From: Lineus longissimus | Lineage: Eukaryota > Nemertea > Pilidiophora > Heteronemertea > Lineidae | Length of the DNA stretch: 64,000 nucleotides | Reading direction: 5' to 3' | Assembly: GCF_910592395.1 (NCBI RefSeq) | Contig: NC_088317.1 | Span: 15,378,001-15,442,000, forward strand | In this document: one piece after another, positions 1 to 11,195 of the stretch | Position numbering within the stretch: position 1 is the first letter of the stretch | How the letters are laid out: each line of letters begins with the position of its first letter | Position numbers and translations under genes: made by a program | The notes under the pieces: generated by a model | Database searches by the model: none | What the model was told of the DNA's origin: nothing | The model's input: the letters and a program-made list of their open reading frames with translations, nothing else

Positions 1-224
1 CCTTTTATGAGTGGACGTTGTATAGTACTGGTAGTAGTTGCACTACTGAGGCAGTGCAAATGCAATGAGTGAAGAAGTATGTCCCAATCTTTTATCAACT
101 GTTAAGCATAAACGAGAGACATGCGATAAAAAACCTCTCCTCTATGGACGACCTAGTCATTACGGGTGCCCAGGTGCTTTTAGTCTCTTCCGACAGGCCC
201 TCATTTCATAATGATTCTCAAACT
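1..224. other. No feature seen
   Basis: I see no ORF with a recognisable domain, no tandem structure and no inverted repeat in this stretch. It looks like ordinary AT-rich non-coding DNA. Confidence 0.4.
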
Positions 225-363
225 TGTTGTGAAGAGCCAGGAATTTAATTTATTGGAAGCCACGCCGATTCATCCAGAAATACAATCCTGGGTCATTCTC
301 CCTGGGATTGAACTTGGGCCCTATTGCGTGGTAGCCAGTGGTGGTATGAAGCTATGAGGCTCC
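225..363 (-). mobile_element. tRNA-derived SINE (family D), 5' part
   Basis: Read on the minus strand, this begins GGAGCCTCATAGCTTCATAC and continues through a tRNA-like head with a box-B-like segment (GGTTCAATCC-type) and the phrase ACCCAGGATTGTGTTTCTGG. The same order of phrases occurs at 2088-2390 (minus), 39828-40095, 46488-46870 and 53690-53960 (plus). That repetition is what defines the family. Only the 5' half is present here; the copy is cut off near 225. Pol III promoter boxes are known for tRNA-derived SINEs; activity of this copy is not claimed. Confidence 0.7.
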
Positions 364-799
364 TCACATTGATAGATCTTTCCTGGAGGTGCTCTCCCAT
401 CACATCTTCTGCATTTTTGCTTTGCTCTGCGAATATGTTTGCCCCTTATCTGCTTTTTCATTGTAGCTGATAATGACATTTAGCATACCGTTGCTTTTTA
501 CTCCAAGGCAATTTCATCAAGAAAGTGAGAGGCTGCTTGCCTGACATGTAAATATACTAGGCAACTCAATTCTATCTCTTGGTGAGCATGAATTATGAAA
601 TATTCATGAACCTTGCTGAAACGTATTAGAGTCTATGGTAACCTTGCTGGAAGAGCTACACCCGAATCAAACTGTTGGGAATTGGATGCTGGCCCGAGGG
701 CCGTTACCCATCAACAGAGTTCAGAGTTTAATGCTGCCATCTAATGCTACGAAGTATTCCTAGTAAGCAGTACACTGACATTTCAAACGCTGAGGTGTT
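364..799. other. No feature seen
   Basis: Non-coding stretch with no repeat, RNA or ORF that I can support. Confidence 0.35.
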
Positions 800-1110
800 A
801 TTTTGTGATAGAATGTGAGGAAGGTGTATGTTGAAGCCACTGGCTAAACTAAAGTTTAAAACAAGTTTAGAATGTGATTGATGAATTTATTTCTAGGGTT
901 GAAGATGACATTTACAAACATATTTAGAACTTGAGTTCTTTATTTAGCATGTTGAGTGATTGTGTGTGGGGGAGTTGTGGAAGCCCCCAGCAAGGCAATA
1001 CAAGAGAACATTCAAAGAATATAGTTAGGCCTCAGTTCTTTATTTAGCTATTGTGTGTAGCGGGGGAGTGAAAGCCCCTGGCTAAAGCAAAGTGCGAACT
1101 ATTGATAAAT
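800..1110. repeat. Degenerate local duplication, about three copies
   Basis: The phrase GAAGCC(A/C)C(T/C)GGCTAAA with a preceding G-rich run (GTGTGTGGGGGAG or similar) recurs near 831, 979 and 1069, and CAGTTCTTTATTTAGC recurs near 930 and 1034. The spacing is uneven, so this is an old, decayed tandem duplication. It has no coding potential. Confidence 0.45.
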
Positions 1111-1146
1111 TTCATTCTGTATCCCGATTCAGTCAGGCATGTTTTA

Positions 1147-1473
1147 GCTGGGAAAGAACATGGTGATTTTTTTTTCAATGACGAAGTTTTTTTTTTATCT
1201 CAGGCACCTGGCTTACGAAATGACGAAGTTTTTTTTTAAATCTTAGGCATAGTAAGTAACGAGGGTGGGGATTTCAAGATGGATGCCATCGTTAAGGAAC
1301 TATGGTGGCTGGGAAAGTACATGGTGATTCGGTGACCACGTCTCAGTGTTTTTATGTCAAAATGTCAAATGTCCAGTACCGCGTGTAACAACCAGCCTCG
1401 TTTTTGTAAGTCAGGCGCCGGAGATATAAAAAAACTTCGTCATTGAAAAAAAAATCACCATGTCCTTTCCCAG
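1147..1473. mobile_element. Fold-back (inverted-repeat) element
   Basis: The left arm, 1147-1216, runs from GCTGGGAAAGAACATGGTGA through a poly-T stretch and AATGACGAAG to CTGGCTTAC. The right arm, 1406-1473, is its reverse complement with a handful of mismatches and poly-A length differences. Inside, GACGAAGTTTTTTTTT recurs near 1224 and GGCTGGGAAAGTACATGGTG recurs near 1300, so the element has also been internally duplicated. I read it as a fold-back/MITE-like insertion. No transposase is present and the transposase family is unknown. Confidence 0.65.
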
Positions 1474-1690
1474 CCACTGTAGTTGTAACACTAGATGTGT
1501 TGATCATTCATACAGAACAATATATTGGCTGCAAATTACAACAATCTGTTTTTCTTTGCTTTTATAAAACATATATTTCTAAATCAAATGATTTTGCTAA
1601 ATGCATTGAAAACATATCCTCATGATTATAAAGGCAAGTGTCTATATATAGTTACCAAGTAGAGAATGAAATTAGTACAGAAAAAAAAAA

Positions 1691-1780
1691 GTTGCCTTGA
1701 CTAGGATTCGAACCCAAGATCTTTGGGTTGCCGGTCCACTGCTCAACCAATTGAGCTATTGAGGTTCCCTGAATTTCTGT
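1691..1780 (-). mobile_element. tRNA-derived SINE (family A)
   Basis: On the minus strand this reads TAGCTCAATTGGTTGAGCAG (box A type), then CTTGGGTTCGAATCC (box B type), then GTCAAGGCAAC followed by a run of ten T residues (1681-1690 on the plus strand are A), which would serve as a Pol III terminator. A second copy is at 59642-59745. The short ORF across it, with the familiar AQLVEQ peptide, is a translation artefact of tRNA sequence. I call it a SINE rather than a tRNA gene because the cloverleaf is incomplete and the flanks recur in the second copy. Confidence 0.75.
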
Positions 1781-1798
1781 ACATAAATTCAGGGAACC
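1763..1798. repeat. Perfect 14-bp hairpin at the SINE 5' end
   Basis: GGTTCCCTGAATTT (1763-1776) and AAATTCAGGGAACC (1785-1798) are exact reverse complements separated by CTGTACAT. The other family-A copy near 59725-59740 keeps only the first arm, so the second arm is specific to this insertion. Confidence 0.85.
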
Positions 1799-2087
1799 AC
1801 AGCAAATCCACAAGTCTGCCAAATTGCTTTTAAACTTTGTAGCATGTCCACACTTGAATGTTGGTGAATGTCTTTGAGGACAACTAACTTCCTTCCAAGT
1901 CAACAATTTAATTATATATGTGTGTGTTTAAAATCCAGAAATCGCTTTCAAGCAAATCGACACTTTCAGTTGAATGTGCATGTGTCGTTCTTTTGAGACG
2001 CTTGTTTATTGTCATTGTCCGTGCCTGCTAGCATTTCCACACTTGTCTTCAATAAGATCACCATCATGTATGTGGCATAAAACGCTT

Positions 2088-2390
2088 TTTCTTCTTCTTC
2101 TTCAGCGTTCGCTCTGCACTTGGAGGGGTCATTCTCCTAGGAGTAATCCTCCTCCAAGGCGGGATGAGCGTATCCTGCATGCCACTACGGTTAGGCGCCA
2201 ATTGGGTTCATTTGCCTAGTGGTCCGACTTTGGCGAGAGAGATAGAGTCCACGCAAGCTACTCATGTTTCTCACTTGGTGGGGTCTTAGCTTGCCCTGGC
2301 ATAGACACCAGGTACAAGGAACCTCGGTTTTTAGTCTCATTCGCTATTGCGTGGTGGCCAGCAGTGTAAACCACTAGGCCATGAGGCTCC
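2088..2390 (-). mobile_element. tRNA-derived SINE (family D), near full length
   Basis: On the minus strand the element begins GGAGCCTCATGGCCTAGTGG, with a tRNA-like head. It continues through ACCGAGGTTCCTTGTACCTG, GTCTATGCCAGGGCAAG and CTCATCCCGCCTTGGAGGAG, and ends in a GAAGAAGAAGAAG tail. The same landmarks occur in the same order at 46488-46870. The short ORFs over this interval are not genes. Confidence 0.8.
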
Positions 2391-3540
2391 TTCTAAAACG
2401 CTTTGAAATACTATGCCGCGATAACTTCCAAAGGCAGAAGATTCAATTGTCGCGGCACTTCCATTAAGAGCTGATTATCTTCCCACTAGTGTCTTAAATT
2501 GTCAGCCTTTGATGAAATTTTCTACAATTTACTGCATATTCTTCAAGGGATCGCTGCATCTAATCGTATTTTATATCCTTTTTCCTGCGAATATTACTCA
2601 GCCGGTGGCAGTGGAAAATTGACCATTTTCTCCATACGTCAAGTCCGTTAGACATTTATTGGCGCCAATACATTCATGAATCTGTTTATGTTCTTGTTAT
2701 TGACTTTGATTGTGGTTCGTTTTTGGCGACCTGTATACTTAGATGGTACCAGTAATTTTCTTTTGTGCCATTGAGCCGAGAAGAATAATATTATTCCGAG
2801 GAATCAAAACTGGTGAAACTAGCCAGAAACTGTTCTCCCCATATTCACTGCAAATGACATGCATAACATTACCCAAGGTGAGCACATGGTCCCTGGACCA
2901 TTTCACCCAGATTAGTATTCATTTTGTACATTACTGAGAGTGACATCAAACTTGCCATGTATCTGTACCAAGTGTTTCCATGTTTTCATGTCCCATTGAC
3001 CTGAACTTGAAAACCTGTTGACTTAGATATAGTATTTTATCAGCTGATGTTCCGCAAATGAAAGCCAGAATGGAGTACCAGGGGACAATCATTCAGTTTT
3101 ATGACTGATAGACAAATGACCTGTCATAATTCTGTTAATGACTCTGTCTTGAGAACATTTTGGATGAAGTTGCCCATTCTTGATGACATTCAATCAATGG
3201 ATCAGTCATACATGTGTGGCATAATTATCCCGATTTGGAATTTTGCCTAGATTTGTGAGGCTTCCCTTTAAAAAAGGCAGTGACAAACTTGCTTGTTAGC
3301 AGGGTGCTTTTGCAGCAGTAGATAAGAGCAGTTACAGCATGTAGCATCAATATTGCCCAAAATCCTGTGGAAGAGCGACAACAATATTCCATGAATGGAA
3401 ACCATATAAAATACACCAAAACAAAAGCCCATCAGAAATTTCTCGGGTAGTCAGTGTCCTTGTGGGTAAGTGATACCCCATGGATAGCACATTTGACGGT
3501 GATCTTCATATCGTAGCAAATGCAAAAAATAAACAGGTCG
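2391..3540. other. No feature seen
   Basis: Several ORFs of about 60-65 codons are open here, but none has a recognisable motif, a good start context or a repeat relationship. I treat the stretch as non-coding. Confidence 0.4.
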
Positions 3541-3543
3541 TTC

Positions 3544-4760
3544 AGTGATTCTGTTGCATTGTTCGATGATTCTGTTGCATTGTTCGATGATTCTGTTGCA
3601 TTGTTCAATGATTCTGTTGCATTGTTCAGTGATTCTGTTGTATTGTTCAATGACTCTGTTGCATTGTTCAGTGATTCTGTTGCATTGTTCAATGATTCTG
3701 TTGCATTGTTCAATGATTCTGTTGCATTGTTCAATGATTCTGTTGTATTGTTCAATGATTCTGTTGCATTGTTCAATGATTCTGTTGCATTGTTCAGTGA
3801 TTCTGTTGCATTGTTCAATGATTCTGTTGCATTGTTCAATGATTCTGTTGCATTGTTCAACGGTTCTGTTGCATTGTTCAATGATTCTGTTGTATTGTTC
3901 AATGATTCTGTTGCATTGTTCAATGATTCTGTTGCATTGTTCAATGATTCTGTTGCATTGTTCAATGATTCTGTTGCATTGTTCAATGATTCTGTTGTAT
4001 TGTTCAGTGATTCTGTTGCATTGTTCAGTGATTCTGTTGCATTGTTCAGTGATTCTGTTGCATTGTTCAATGATTCTGTTGCATTGTTCAATGATTCTGT
4101 TGCATTGTTCAGTGATTCTGTTGCATTGTTCAATGATTCTGTTGCATTGTTCAGTGATTCTGTTGCATTGTTCAATGATTCTGTTGCATTGTTCAATGGT
4201 TCTGTTGCATTGTTCAATGATTCTGTTGCATCGTTCAGTGATCCTGTTGCATCGTTCAATGACTCTGTTGCATTGTTCAGTGATTCTGTTGTATTGTTCA
4301 ATGATTCTGTTGCATTGTTCAATGGTTCTGTTGCATTGTTCAATGATTCTGTTGCATTGTTCAATGATTCTGTTGTATTGTTCAATGATTCTGTTGCATT
4401 GTTCAATGGTTCTGTTGTATTGTTCAATGATTCTGTTGCATTGTTCAATGATCTGTTGTATTGTTCAATGATTCTGTTGCATTGTTCAATGATTCTGTTG
4501 TATTGTTCAATGATTCTGTTGCATTGTTCAATGATTCTGTTGCATTGTTCAATGATTCTGTTGCATTGTTCAATGATTCTGTTGCATTGTTCAATGATTC
4601 TGTTGCATTGTTCAATGATTCTGTTGCATTGTTCAATGATTCTGTTGAATTGTTCAATGATTCTGTTGCATTGTTCAATGATTCTGTTGCATTGTTCAAT
4701 GATTCTGTTGCATTGTTCAATGATTCTGTTGCATTGTTCAATGATTCTGTTGCATTGCAT
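3544..4760. repeat. 21-bp minisatellite, about 58 copies
   Basis: The unit GATTCTGTTGCATTGTTCAAT repeats head to tail from 3547 to the last unit at 4743. The distance is 57 x 21 minus 1, because one unit near 4449 has lost a base. Variation is confined to a few positions (CAAT/CAGT/CGAT, GCATT/GTATT, GATT/GGTT). Since 21 is a multiple of three, frames stay open on both strands and yield SVALFND-type and ESLNNAT-type pseudo-proteins. The one-base deletion breaks these frames midway, which argues against selection for any protein. Confidence 0.97.
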
Positions 4761-5149
4761 GACATCATCAAGACACTCTTGCTCAGTAGATTCGCTGTTT
4801 TTCTCAAGAACGGTACAGATCGATTATTTGCCTCTACGATGAAAATCTTTTACTCATGCCTCCAGCAAACACTGCATCATATTGACCAAAATAATATCCA
4901 GATGCATTACGTCTGAAGCTGCTTTCCTCAAAGAGTAAATCGACAGCAGTTTGCTTTGAAAGTCTTGGAATAATCTCTCTCGTCACAAACAGTATGAACA
5001 AACACCTTATTTTTTTGAACAAAATATCATTGAACTATAAGACAAACAGCATTGTTAGTGCAGAAATTGAAATAATTATTCAGTCCTCCAATGTTCATGG
5101 GGAGGGGGTCCCTTGGATAGGCCATACTTTGTTTCTGATTGTTTCTCAT

Positions 5150-5700
5150 TCATACTTGGTACATGAGTAGATGGGCACAAACATCTGTGTTGTGGCACCT
5201 GAGTAGATGGTCACAATGATCTTATTGGCCAATGAAATAAACCATACAGAGCCAAAAATATCCAAGTCCATGCACTATATCAATGTTTACTAGTTTAAGA
5301 TTCAAGCCAGAGTAACCTCAGTGTAGTTGTCAAACTTTCCAGCCAAGTCACACTCTTCTGTTTGAATTATCAGTTCTGCGTTGCCTACTGCATTGAAACT
5401 CTCAAAATAATCTCATGCCTCATAAGAAACCTGTAGAAACATTGTGATATCATTCCCAGCCATAAGTTACATCTTAAATTTTAGCAAATGCAGCCTAACT
5501 TAGTGTGTCTGTCAAAAGTGTCCACCCCCAGTTGCACTCTTCTGTTTGAATTATAACCATTAGGTCCCTTTGCCACCAACCCATGCCATCATTTCTCATA
5601 CACTGATGCCGGGTAATAAAATATTTGAAGTTTGCATGATCGAGCACAATATCCTTATTAGACGAGGATAACCGCGGCATTGGATTTAGTTCACCATGCA
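5150..5700. repeat. Degenerate tandem duplications
   Basis: A short one: ACATGAGTAGATGGGCACAA near 5161 recurs as ACCTGAGTAGATGGTCACAA about 40 bp later. A longer one: CACTCTTCTGTTTGAATTAT at 5351 recurs at 5535 (period 184) within diverged flanks. No coding meaning is apparent. Confidence 0.6.
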
Positions 5701-6474
5701 TTATTGGTATTGAATCGTCCATGCGTCATTGGTATAAATAAATGCATGCCCTAATGTGGTGCAAATTGATTGCCGCTAGGGACCGTGTTCACACCAGGTC
5801 TGACTTCTGCGTGGGACTGTTTGTTTAACCCCTGACCTATACTACTAAAGAGGCTGGGAAGTGATGGCATTTGGTCATACATCTTGGTTGATGTTGCCTC
5901 AATATCTATGCACTGATTCAAACCAACATATGGAGTGGCCCACCTCTTTATCAATTTTGGCAGCGTTGCGAGATGAGCCTCAGGACAACTTTTCCACGGA
6001 GCCTGTTTTTGCATCGTGATGGAAGACAGAAAGCTTCTACTTGGATGCTTGTCTTAATCTCACCAGCCAAAGACCAAAGGAAAAAGGCAATCACATGTGT
6101 TCCTCAAATAAGGAGCGGAAGGGGATTTTTTGTCATAAGCGTAATCATTCTGTCATCGTCATGGACAATTTAGTGACATGCCCTTATCCCAATATTGTAG
6201 AGTCGACCGTAAAAAAGCTGACTTACCTTTATATTTACTCGAGGCTTGAGAACAAGGATACTTTTGACATGTTGGCAGTATTTGTATTGCGAGGAGCGCA
6301 TGGTTCAAGTTATAAAGCGAAAAAACCAATATCAAATGAACTGTTTTCTGCTCTGAAAAGAATTACCAGTACCCCACCCAGACACACTACAGTACTTATG
6401 AACTCTGCAATTATTGCTGCATTTCATGTTTGCCTTCTTCATGAGTATTACAAATGAAACGCTTCCACACACTT
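5701..6474. other. No supported feature (contains an unremarkable 138-codon ORF)
   Basis: The longest ORF, 6041-6457 on the plus strand, has no recognisable domain, is lysine/serine-rich without periodicity, and lacks splice or start evidence. I do not call it a gene. Nothing else is visible. Confidence 0.35.
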
Positions 6475-6726
6475 ACAGAAGAACCAATCAAGACCAGTTA
6501 ATTGCAAGATGTGGAAAATGTCTCAAGTTGAAGTGTGAAGAAATTTTCAGGTCTCTATAAATTGAGATGCTGTCTGCATGGAATGATTGATTGTGCTGAG
6601 AATGTTAAGGTTTTTTGTCTGTGGAATCATCATGGAGTTTTCAAGCTCTCATAAAAAAAATGGAAAAGGCTAAAATGCGACTGCTTTAGAAGTCTTTGTT
6701 ACTAGTGTTAGTGTCAGCAGAATGAC

Positions 6727-6815
6727 ATTCCAATCTTCCTCAGCATCAGACTCCGCTCTGAACTTAGGAGCTGTTATTCTTCAGGCAATATTCCTCCTCC
6801 AATGCAGGATGAGTG
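6727..6815 (-). mobile_element. SINE family D, 3' fragment
   Basis: The plus-strand text (CCGCTCTGAACTTAGGAG, then ATATTCCTCCTCCAATGC and AGGATGAG) matches the 3' region of the copy at 2088-2160 with many changes. Only the 3' part survives. Confidence 0.55.
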
Positions 6816-6944
6816 TTTTTGCTCCAGTTACGTACCAGTCAAAAGTACAGTTTGCCCCATGATAATAAGAATACTGTTGAGTTCTTATATATGTTCCATG
6901 TTTCCCTGTTCAAAGCACTTTTGGGATACCATATTATCACTCCA

Positions 6945-7103
6945 GTCTCTGCAGAAATCAATCGGGGCTTTCAAGGAGCAACCGGAAGGTGCTCAGTTGA
7001 ACTTGACCAGTAGGGGAACTGAGCAGTGACTCGGCCAGCAGATGAACCTACATCCTCTTGATCACGAGGCTGACTCTCTTCCACTGCGCTACTGCTGCCA
7101 TAT
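6945..7103 (-). mobile_element. tRNA-derived SINE (family C)
   Basis: The minus strand reads TGGCAGCAGTAGCGCAGTGG, then AGAGAGTCAGCCTCGTGATC, and then the body phrase GGAGCAACC-type ... GCCCCGATTGATTTCTGCAG. It pairs with the plus-strand copy at 39082-39340, which has the same head, body phrases and order. The head resembles a tRNA with a GTAGCGCAGTGG box A. The copy lacks the 3' tail. Confidence 0.75.
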
Positions 7104-7300
7104 CTTTGCCTCTGATCTTCAAATCATCGCTGCAGAGCATGTTTGCTAACGTCATGATCATTGCCAATTAAACGCTTGCACTCGCCAGAGAAGCAATAAG
7201 AGGCATTTTCAGGTCCCTATTTGATATGCTGTCTGCATGGAGAGATTGATTAGGCTGGGTAAATGTTTAGGTTATGGTCTGTGTTGTCGACAGCATGCTG

Positions 7301-8139
7301 AAATTGTAACTGCAAAGGAACTGCAACAGCTAGTCAAGTTTTTGTTGAACATGCCGAGTGATCTGAAAATATCCAAAAGCTGTTGTACAGGAGGTGGCAG
7401 AATAATCACAGCTGAAAATGTAGTAAACTGCCAATTTTTGCGGGCTTTTCATTTTGTGGATTAAGTGCGCAGTGGTAGCATGAATATTGAAATGTTAATG
7501 CGATTGTTGAACTGATGTTGTGACTATAGATAGTGTAGAATTGTTATAAACTACGCAAATAGAAAATGAAAAGTTCTGATTTGCATGTACATTCTTTATG
7601 GACTTGGTAGGTATGCTGAAAGGATTTAAAACTGATGCGTTGTTTCCCGTTTGCCTTTTTTTTTCGTAATGCATCAGTATGACATTGCAGAAGTTTCCAA
7701 TTTGATATTGCTCTCTTGTACAGAATTGAAAAAAAAATCGGATGCGAGGTTTTCATAGGACACCGACGTGGTGTTTTCTCACGCCAATTATTTGAAAGTA
7801 TCACTATCAGTGTTTGTCTTGACTTTTTCCTGCAACAGAAAATGTCTTGCCGATGCGTAACAGAATAGTTGTATTTTAAGACTGCCACTCTCTGTGAGGA
7901 GTACCATAGCTAGACAGATTAAGGGATTGAAATGTCATAAGCATTACCACAAGATATAGCGATTTTGTCATAAGTGCACCATACCCTTGTGGAGAAGGGA
8001 TATGAGAACAATGGAGAAGCACATTGATTACTGTCGTTGGCATTAGTAACAGCGACACTCATGTATGAGTAATGACACACTAGAACCAATGCATGACATC
8101 ATCACACAATCGAAGATTTATTGGCACTCTTGACTGCAT
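7301..8139. other. No feature seen
   Basis: ORFs of up to 114 codons occur on the minus strand, but none shows a domain or repeat relationship. I see no structured element. Confidence 0.35.
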
Positions 8140-8960
8140 TGATTTTGACCACAAGTAGCCTCATTGATTGACCTGCCATCCCTTCTTGGAAACAACTCGA
8201 GATTGGTCATCACAATTACATCTAATTTCTAGTAGGATGCAGAGAACTCCCTACATGCCCTAATGAATATCATTATGATGAATCGGGGTTGGCGCCTATT
8301 CCTGCATATAACTCCATCATGTTACCCAGTTGAGACCTGCAAGAGGAAGGGGCGAATTAAGAGAACTTGAACAAAATCCCAATTCATTTCCGCAAAACTG
8401 GCTGGCTCGGATGTGTAGGTACTTGACAATATCAGTCAACATTACAAATCAGAGATGTGGCACAGGCTATAGTGTGTCCTTCCCATGGGCAGCTAAAGAT
8501 TGACCTGCCATCCCTCCTTGGAGGCTACCCCTAATTCACTGTTACAATGACAGTAAATTGCTGGTAGTACCAGGGGACCTTCCTGGTATATGTGTCATTA
8601 TGATGAATCAAGGTTATTGGTTATTACTGCGCAAGGTTCTTCATATGTCTCTCTAACATAGAACCAAAACTGTACTGGACAATATCGCCCAATCATAGAA
8701 ATCTGGTACGTGTCACAGACCATAGTGGGTTCTTCCCATCGGCAGCTTTATTGATTGACCTGGCGTCCCTCCTTTGAGGCTACCCAACACTGGCTGTCAC
8801 AATTACTTGTAGTACCCAGGGACCTTCCTCATATATTTCAATAATAAGTCAGGGTTATTACTATGGTATAGAGATTCTGTAGGATAAAGATTGATTTCGA
8901 CACTGCTCTGCGACCAGGTATGCATTCCGTCCCTTCAGAAAACCTCACACAAGCGGCCAC
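8140..8960. repeat. Degenerate tandem array, 3-4 units
   Basis: GATTGACCTGCCATCCCTTC near 8165, GATTGACCTGCCATCCCTCC near 8498 and GATTGACCTGGCGTCCCTCC near 8753 each begin a unit. Each unit continues through TGGAGGCTACC, CACAATTAC, GGGACCTTCCT, ATTATGATGAATC and a shared CAGACCATAGTGGGTTCTTC-type phrase. The spacing is 333 then 255 bp. A fourth decayed unit may follow near 8920. No ORF is maintained between units. Confidence 0.75.
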
Positions 8961-9525
8961 AATTACAACTCATTTGTACAGTCGTGAACAGGGATTTCAC
9001 AAATGTATCACCACTGAATTTTACCCACCATTTTATATTTCCCCGAGGTCACTGTCCCTTTTATAACAACTGATTGGATTTAGATGGTGAAAAAGTGTTG
9101 ATGTTGAAACCATTTATGTCTGTATTCCATGGCAACCGGATGGTGCATTATTGTACACCAGCGTCTCCCGTGAACAAATCCGCATTACCATTCCATCCTT
9201 GGTTATTTGAACCGTATGTTCTTATGATGAATATTTTCAGTCAAGCTTGTGTAGAAAAAATACCATATACGACATTCCATTTGAGTCCTGATGAATATTG
9301 AAATCCCTGCGGATTGAGGCATTTGAACCAAGGTTCAGAGAATGGCTTCTGCTTTGAAATTCGAGGTAAAAATCAATAAACGATTTCAGTTTCTGTGTAT
9401 GAAATGATAGAAATGAAATCCTGGCGCTTCCTTTGGTACTCCAATATTGCAGCCCATCGCAAATACCAAGGTCAGTGACATCGGAAGAAGTGACGAGGCT
9501 ATGTCTCCCTAATTTGCATTCTCAG

Positions 9526-9934
9526 TTAGGCTGGGTTTATGTAGAGTTCACCTTGCCACTTGTAACATGTCGCTTTCATTACGAACATGTCATTTCCAGG
9601 AAGGGGGATACATATGATTCACGATGTCACTTTTCACCCTCATGCCATATCATGTCCTGTCGTCAAGCAGAGGTCATCTAATAATACGTTTGTAACAAGT
9701 AACCCATGATATGTGACAAGTAACCCATGATATGTGACAAGTAACACATGATATGTGACAAGTAGCACACGATATCAGACAGGTAACACATGATATGTGA
9801 CAAGTAACACATGATATGTGACGAGTAACACACAATATGTGACGAGTGACACACGGTATGTGACAAGTGACACACGATATGTGACAAGATGATGTGATTA
9901 GTGACAATGTGAATCATATGTAAACCAAGCCTAA
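9526..9934. mobile_element. MITE with subterminal GTGAC repeats (family M1, copy 1)
   Basis: The left end TTAGGCTGGGTTTATGTAGA and the right end (reverse complement TTAGGCTTGGTTTACATATG) are imperfect terminal inverted repeats extending about 27 bp into GATTCACATTGTC-type sequence. The interior holds GTGAC/ATGTCACTT motifs and an expanded 21-bp minisatellite. A second copy is at 14316-14527, and additional ends lie at 9935 and 14549-14587. No transposase ORF is present, so it is non-autonomous. Confidence 0.7.
9690..9900. repeat. 21-bp minisatellite inside the MITE
   Basis: The unit ACACATGATATGTGACAAGTA recurs about ten times with single-base variants (ACCCATGAT, GCACACGAT, GACGAGTAAC). The period gives open frames on the minus strand with a repeated HISCVTC-like peptide, which is an artefact. 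The unit resembles the subterminal GTGACAAGT of the host element, so it probably grew from it. Confidence 0.9.
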
Positions 9935-9995
9935 GGCTAGGGTTATAGAGGATTCACATCACATGTCACTTGTCACTTGTAACTCAAAGACCTCC
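9935..9995. mobile_element. Abutting third end of MITE family M1
   Basis: Directly after the right end of copy 1 comes AGGCTAGGGTTATAGAGGAT, then TCACATCACATGTCACTTGT. This matches a left end of the same family placed head to tail. The rest of that copy is not recognisable, so it is a solo or truncated end. Confidence 0.5.
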
Positions 9996-10228
9996 AAGAT
10001 CCCGAGAAAACACACGATAACTGATAAATTCCAAGTTGCGGCGACTCTAACATAAATCAGTGATGACGCTAGAAAACCATTTCACTTCAAAAAGTAGACT
10101 GCTGCAAAACCTGAGAGAAACCCGCAATCAATTTACAGAATGCACCCACTGAAAAAGAGCACACCATTAGGTTTCAGCACCACAAATCGGAATAGATTAG
10201 TTTTAAAAGTAGACAGCAATTGAATCTG

Positions 10229-10440
10229 GCTGTCGGCGTGGCGCAGTGGAATAATCAGTCCTGTCACCTGTGAGGTCCGGGGTTCAATTCCTGGTCAATC
10301 CCAGTATACTCCATTGATAGAAAGGGCTACTCTCCTCAATGGCATAGGTTTCTTCTGGTTTCCACTGACTTATTTAACACTCCTTATTGCCAAATAATTC
10401 TTCCTGGAGCATATATTGTCCTTGTTGATGCCAAGCTCTC
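10229..10440 (+). mobile_element. tRNA-derived SINE (family B)
   Basis: The head GGCGTGGCGCAGTGGAATAA (box A type), CACCTGTGAGGTCC and GGGGTTCAATTCCTGG (box B type) is followed by a body with ATTGATAGAAAGGGCTACTC and GGTTTCTTCTGGTTTCCAC. The minus-strand copy at 48430-48632 shares the head, the GATAGAGAGGCCGCTCTGTT phrase and the CGCCGGTTTCCTCC phrase. The shared body rules out a plain tRNA gene. Confidence 0.75.
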
Positions 10441-10899
10441 AAATCAATGTTCATTGAGTTACAAGAATGCCCAATTCCACCGAAGTAAATAATTGAGAAG
10501 TTTTTTTTTAAATGCTAGGCTATTGACTCCCATTAAAGAAGCTTAAAGTACACTCTTCTTATAGAATGATCCAAGGGAGGGACCTGATGAGCACTTCTTG
10601 CTGTTAAATGTATCCTTGCTGATTGAGATTGAAGTGAAGTTCAACAAAATCAAGGATCAGACATTGAGGGAAATGTTTGTGACAGGGGATGATGGCCTTA
10701 GTCGCTTTACTCCCATTTAGTAATTTAAATATCATTATGTTATGAGAGGCTAGCCGGTAGACGTCAGAATGTATTACAAATTGAGAGATGAGGAGATGCA
10801 CCCCTTCATGATTCAATTTTATGGGGCAGGGGGGTTATGCTGAAGAAAAGAAAGGTTTTTTTGGTAGAAAGAAAGGTGATAATGATGAGCAAAACTCTT

Positions 10900-11195
10900 C
10901 AGGGTGGCGGTAGCATTGGTGTTATCCATCTCACAGGCTGCCGAAGGACGGGGTGACATTTGCATAAGTGGGGTGGAATTGTCCCATACTTTTTCCACCC
11001 TACAGCTTGAACCATACATGTTTTAAATATTTTATACGTGTTAAATTTATTTCTATTGAATCGCTGTAAAATTAAAAGGTATCTCAGTGTGCTAAATGTA
11101 AATGTATCATAGTCTGACCCACATAAAATTTTGGGGGTGGGGAAAATTTCACCCCCAGGGCCATTCTCACCCCACTTACTGTATGCTTTTGAGTG
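10900..11195. repeat. Imperfect inverted repeat with G/C tracts
   Basis: GCATAAGTGGGGTGGAATTG with TCCC near 10961 is mirrored by GGCCATTCTCACCCCACTTA near 11160, with a few-base indel. The inner TTTTTCCACCC is mirrored by GGGTGGGGAAAATTTC. This is likely a decayed fold-back element; no transposase and no clear target duplication were found. Confidence 0.45.

Larger units (their letters stand above)
6475..7300. repeat. Diverged duplication flanking SINE insertions
   Basis: TTTTCAGGTCTCTATAAATT, then ATGCTGTCTGCATGGAATGA, then GTTAAGG near 6544-6612 reappears as TTTTCAGGTCCCTATTTGAT, ATGCTGTCTGCATGGAGAGA, GTTTAGG near 7207-7273. The two copies are about 660 bp apart, and two SINE pieces lie between them. 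This suggests an older tandem duplication later opened by insertions. Confidence 0.55.

Noticed and set aside
1691-1780. Functional tRNA gene
   Set aside because: The acceptor stem and anticodon arm do not pair properly and a second dispersed copy shares the leader, so a SINE is the better call. The same applies at 10229, 39082 and 48560.
1652-1906. 84-codon minus ORF with the AQLVEQ...LGSNPSQ peptide
   Set aside because: This peptide is the usual false translation of tRNA-like SINE sequence.
3432-4916. Long ORFs on both strands (about 440 codons each)
   Set aside because: They are translations of the 21-bp minisatellite; they exist in several frames at once and are broken by a one-base unit deletion.
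6220-6235. Minus-strand splice donor (ACTTACCTTT)
   Set aside because: It lacks an adjoining pyrimidine tract, so it is not a recursive site, and no exon is recognisable beside it.
6041-6457. 138-codon ORF
   Set aside because: No domain, no repeat relation, no splice or promoter evidence.
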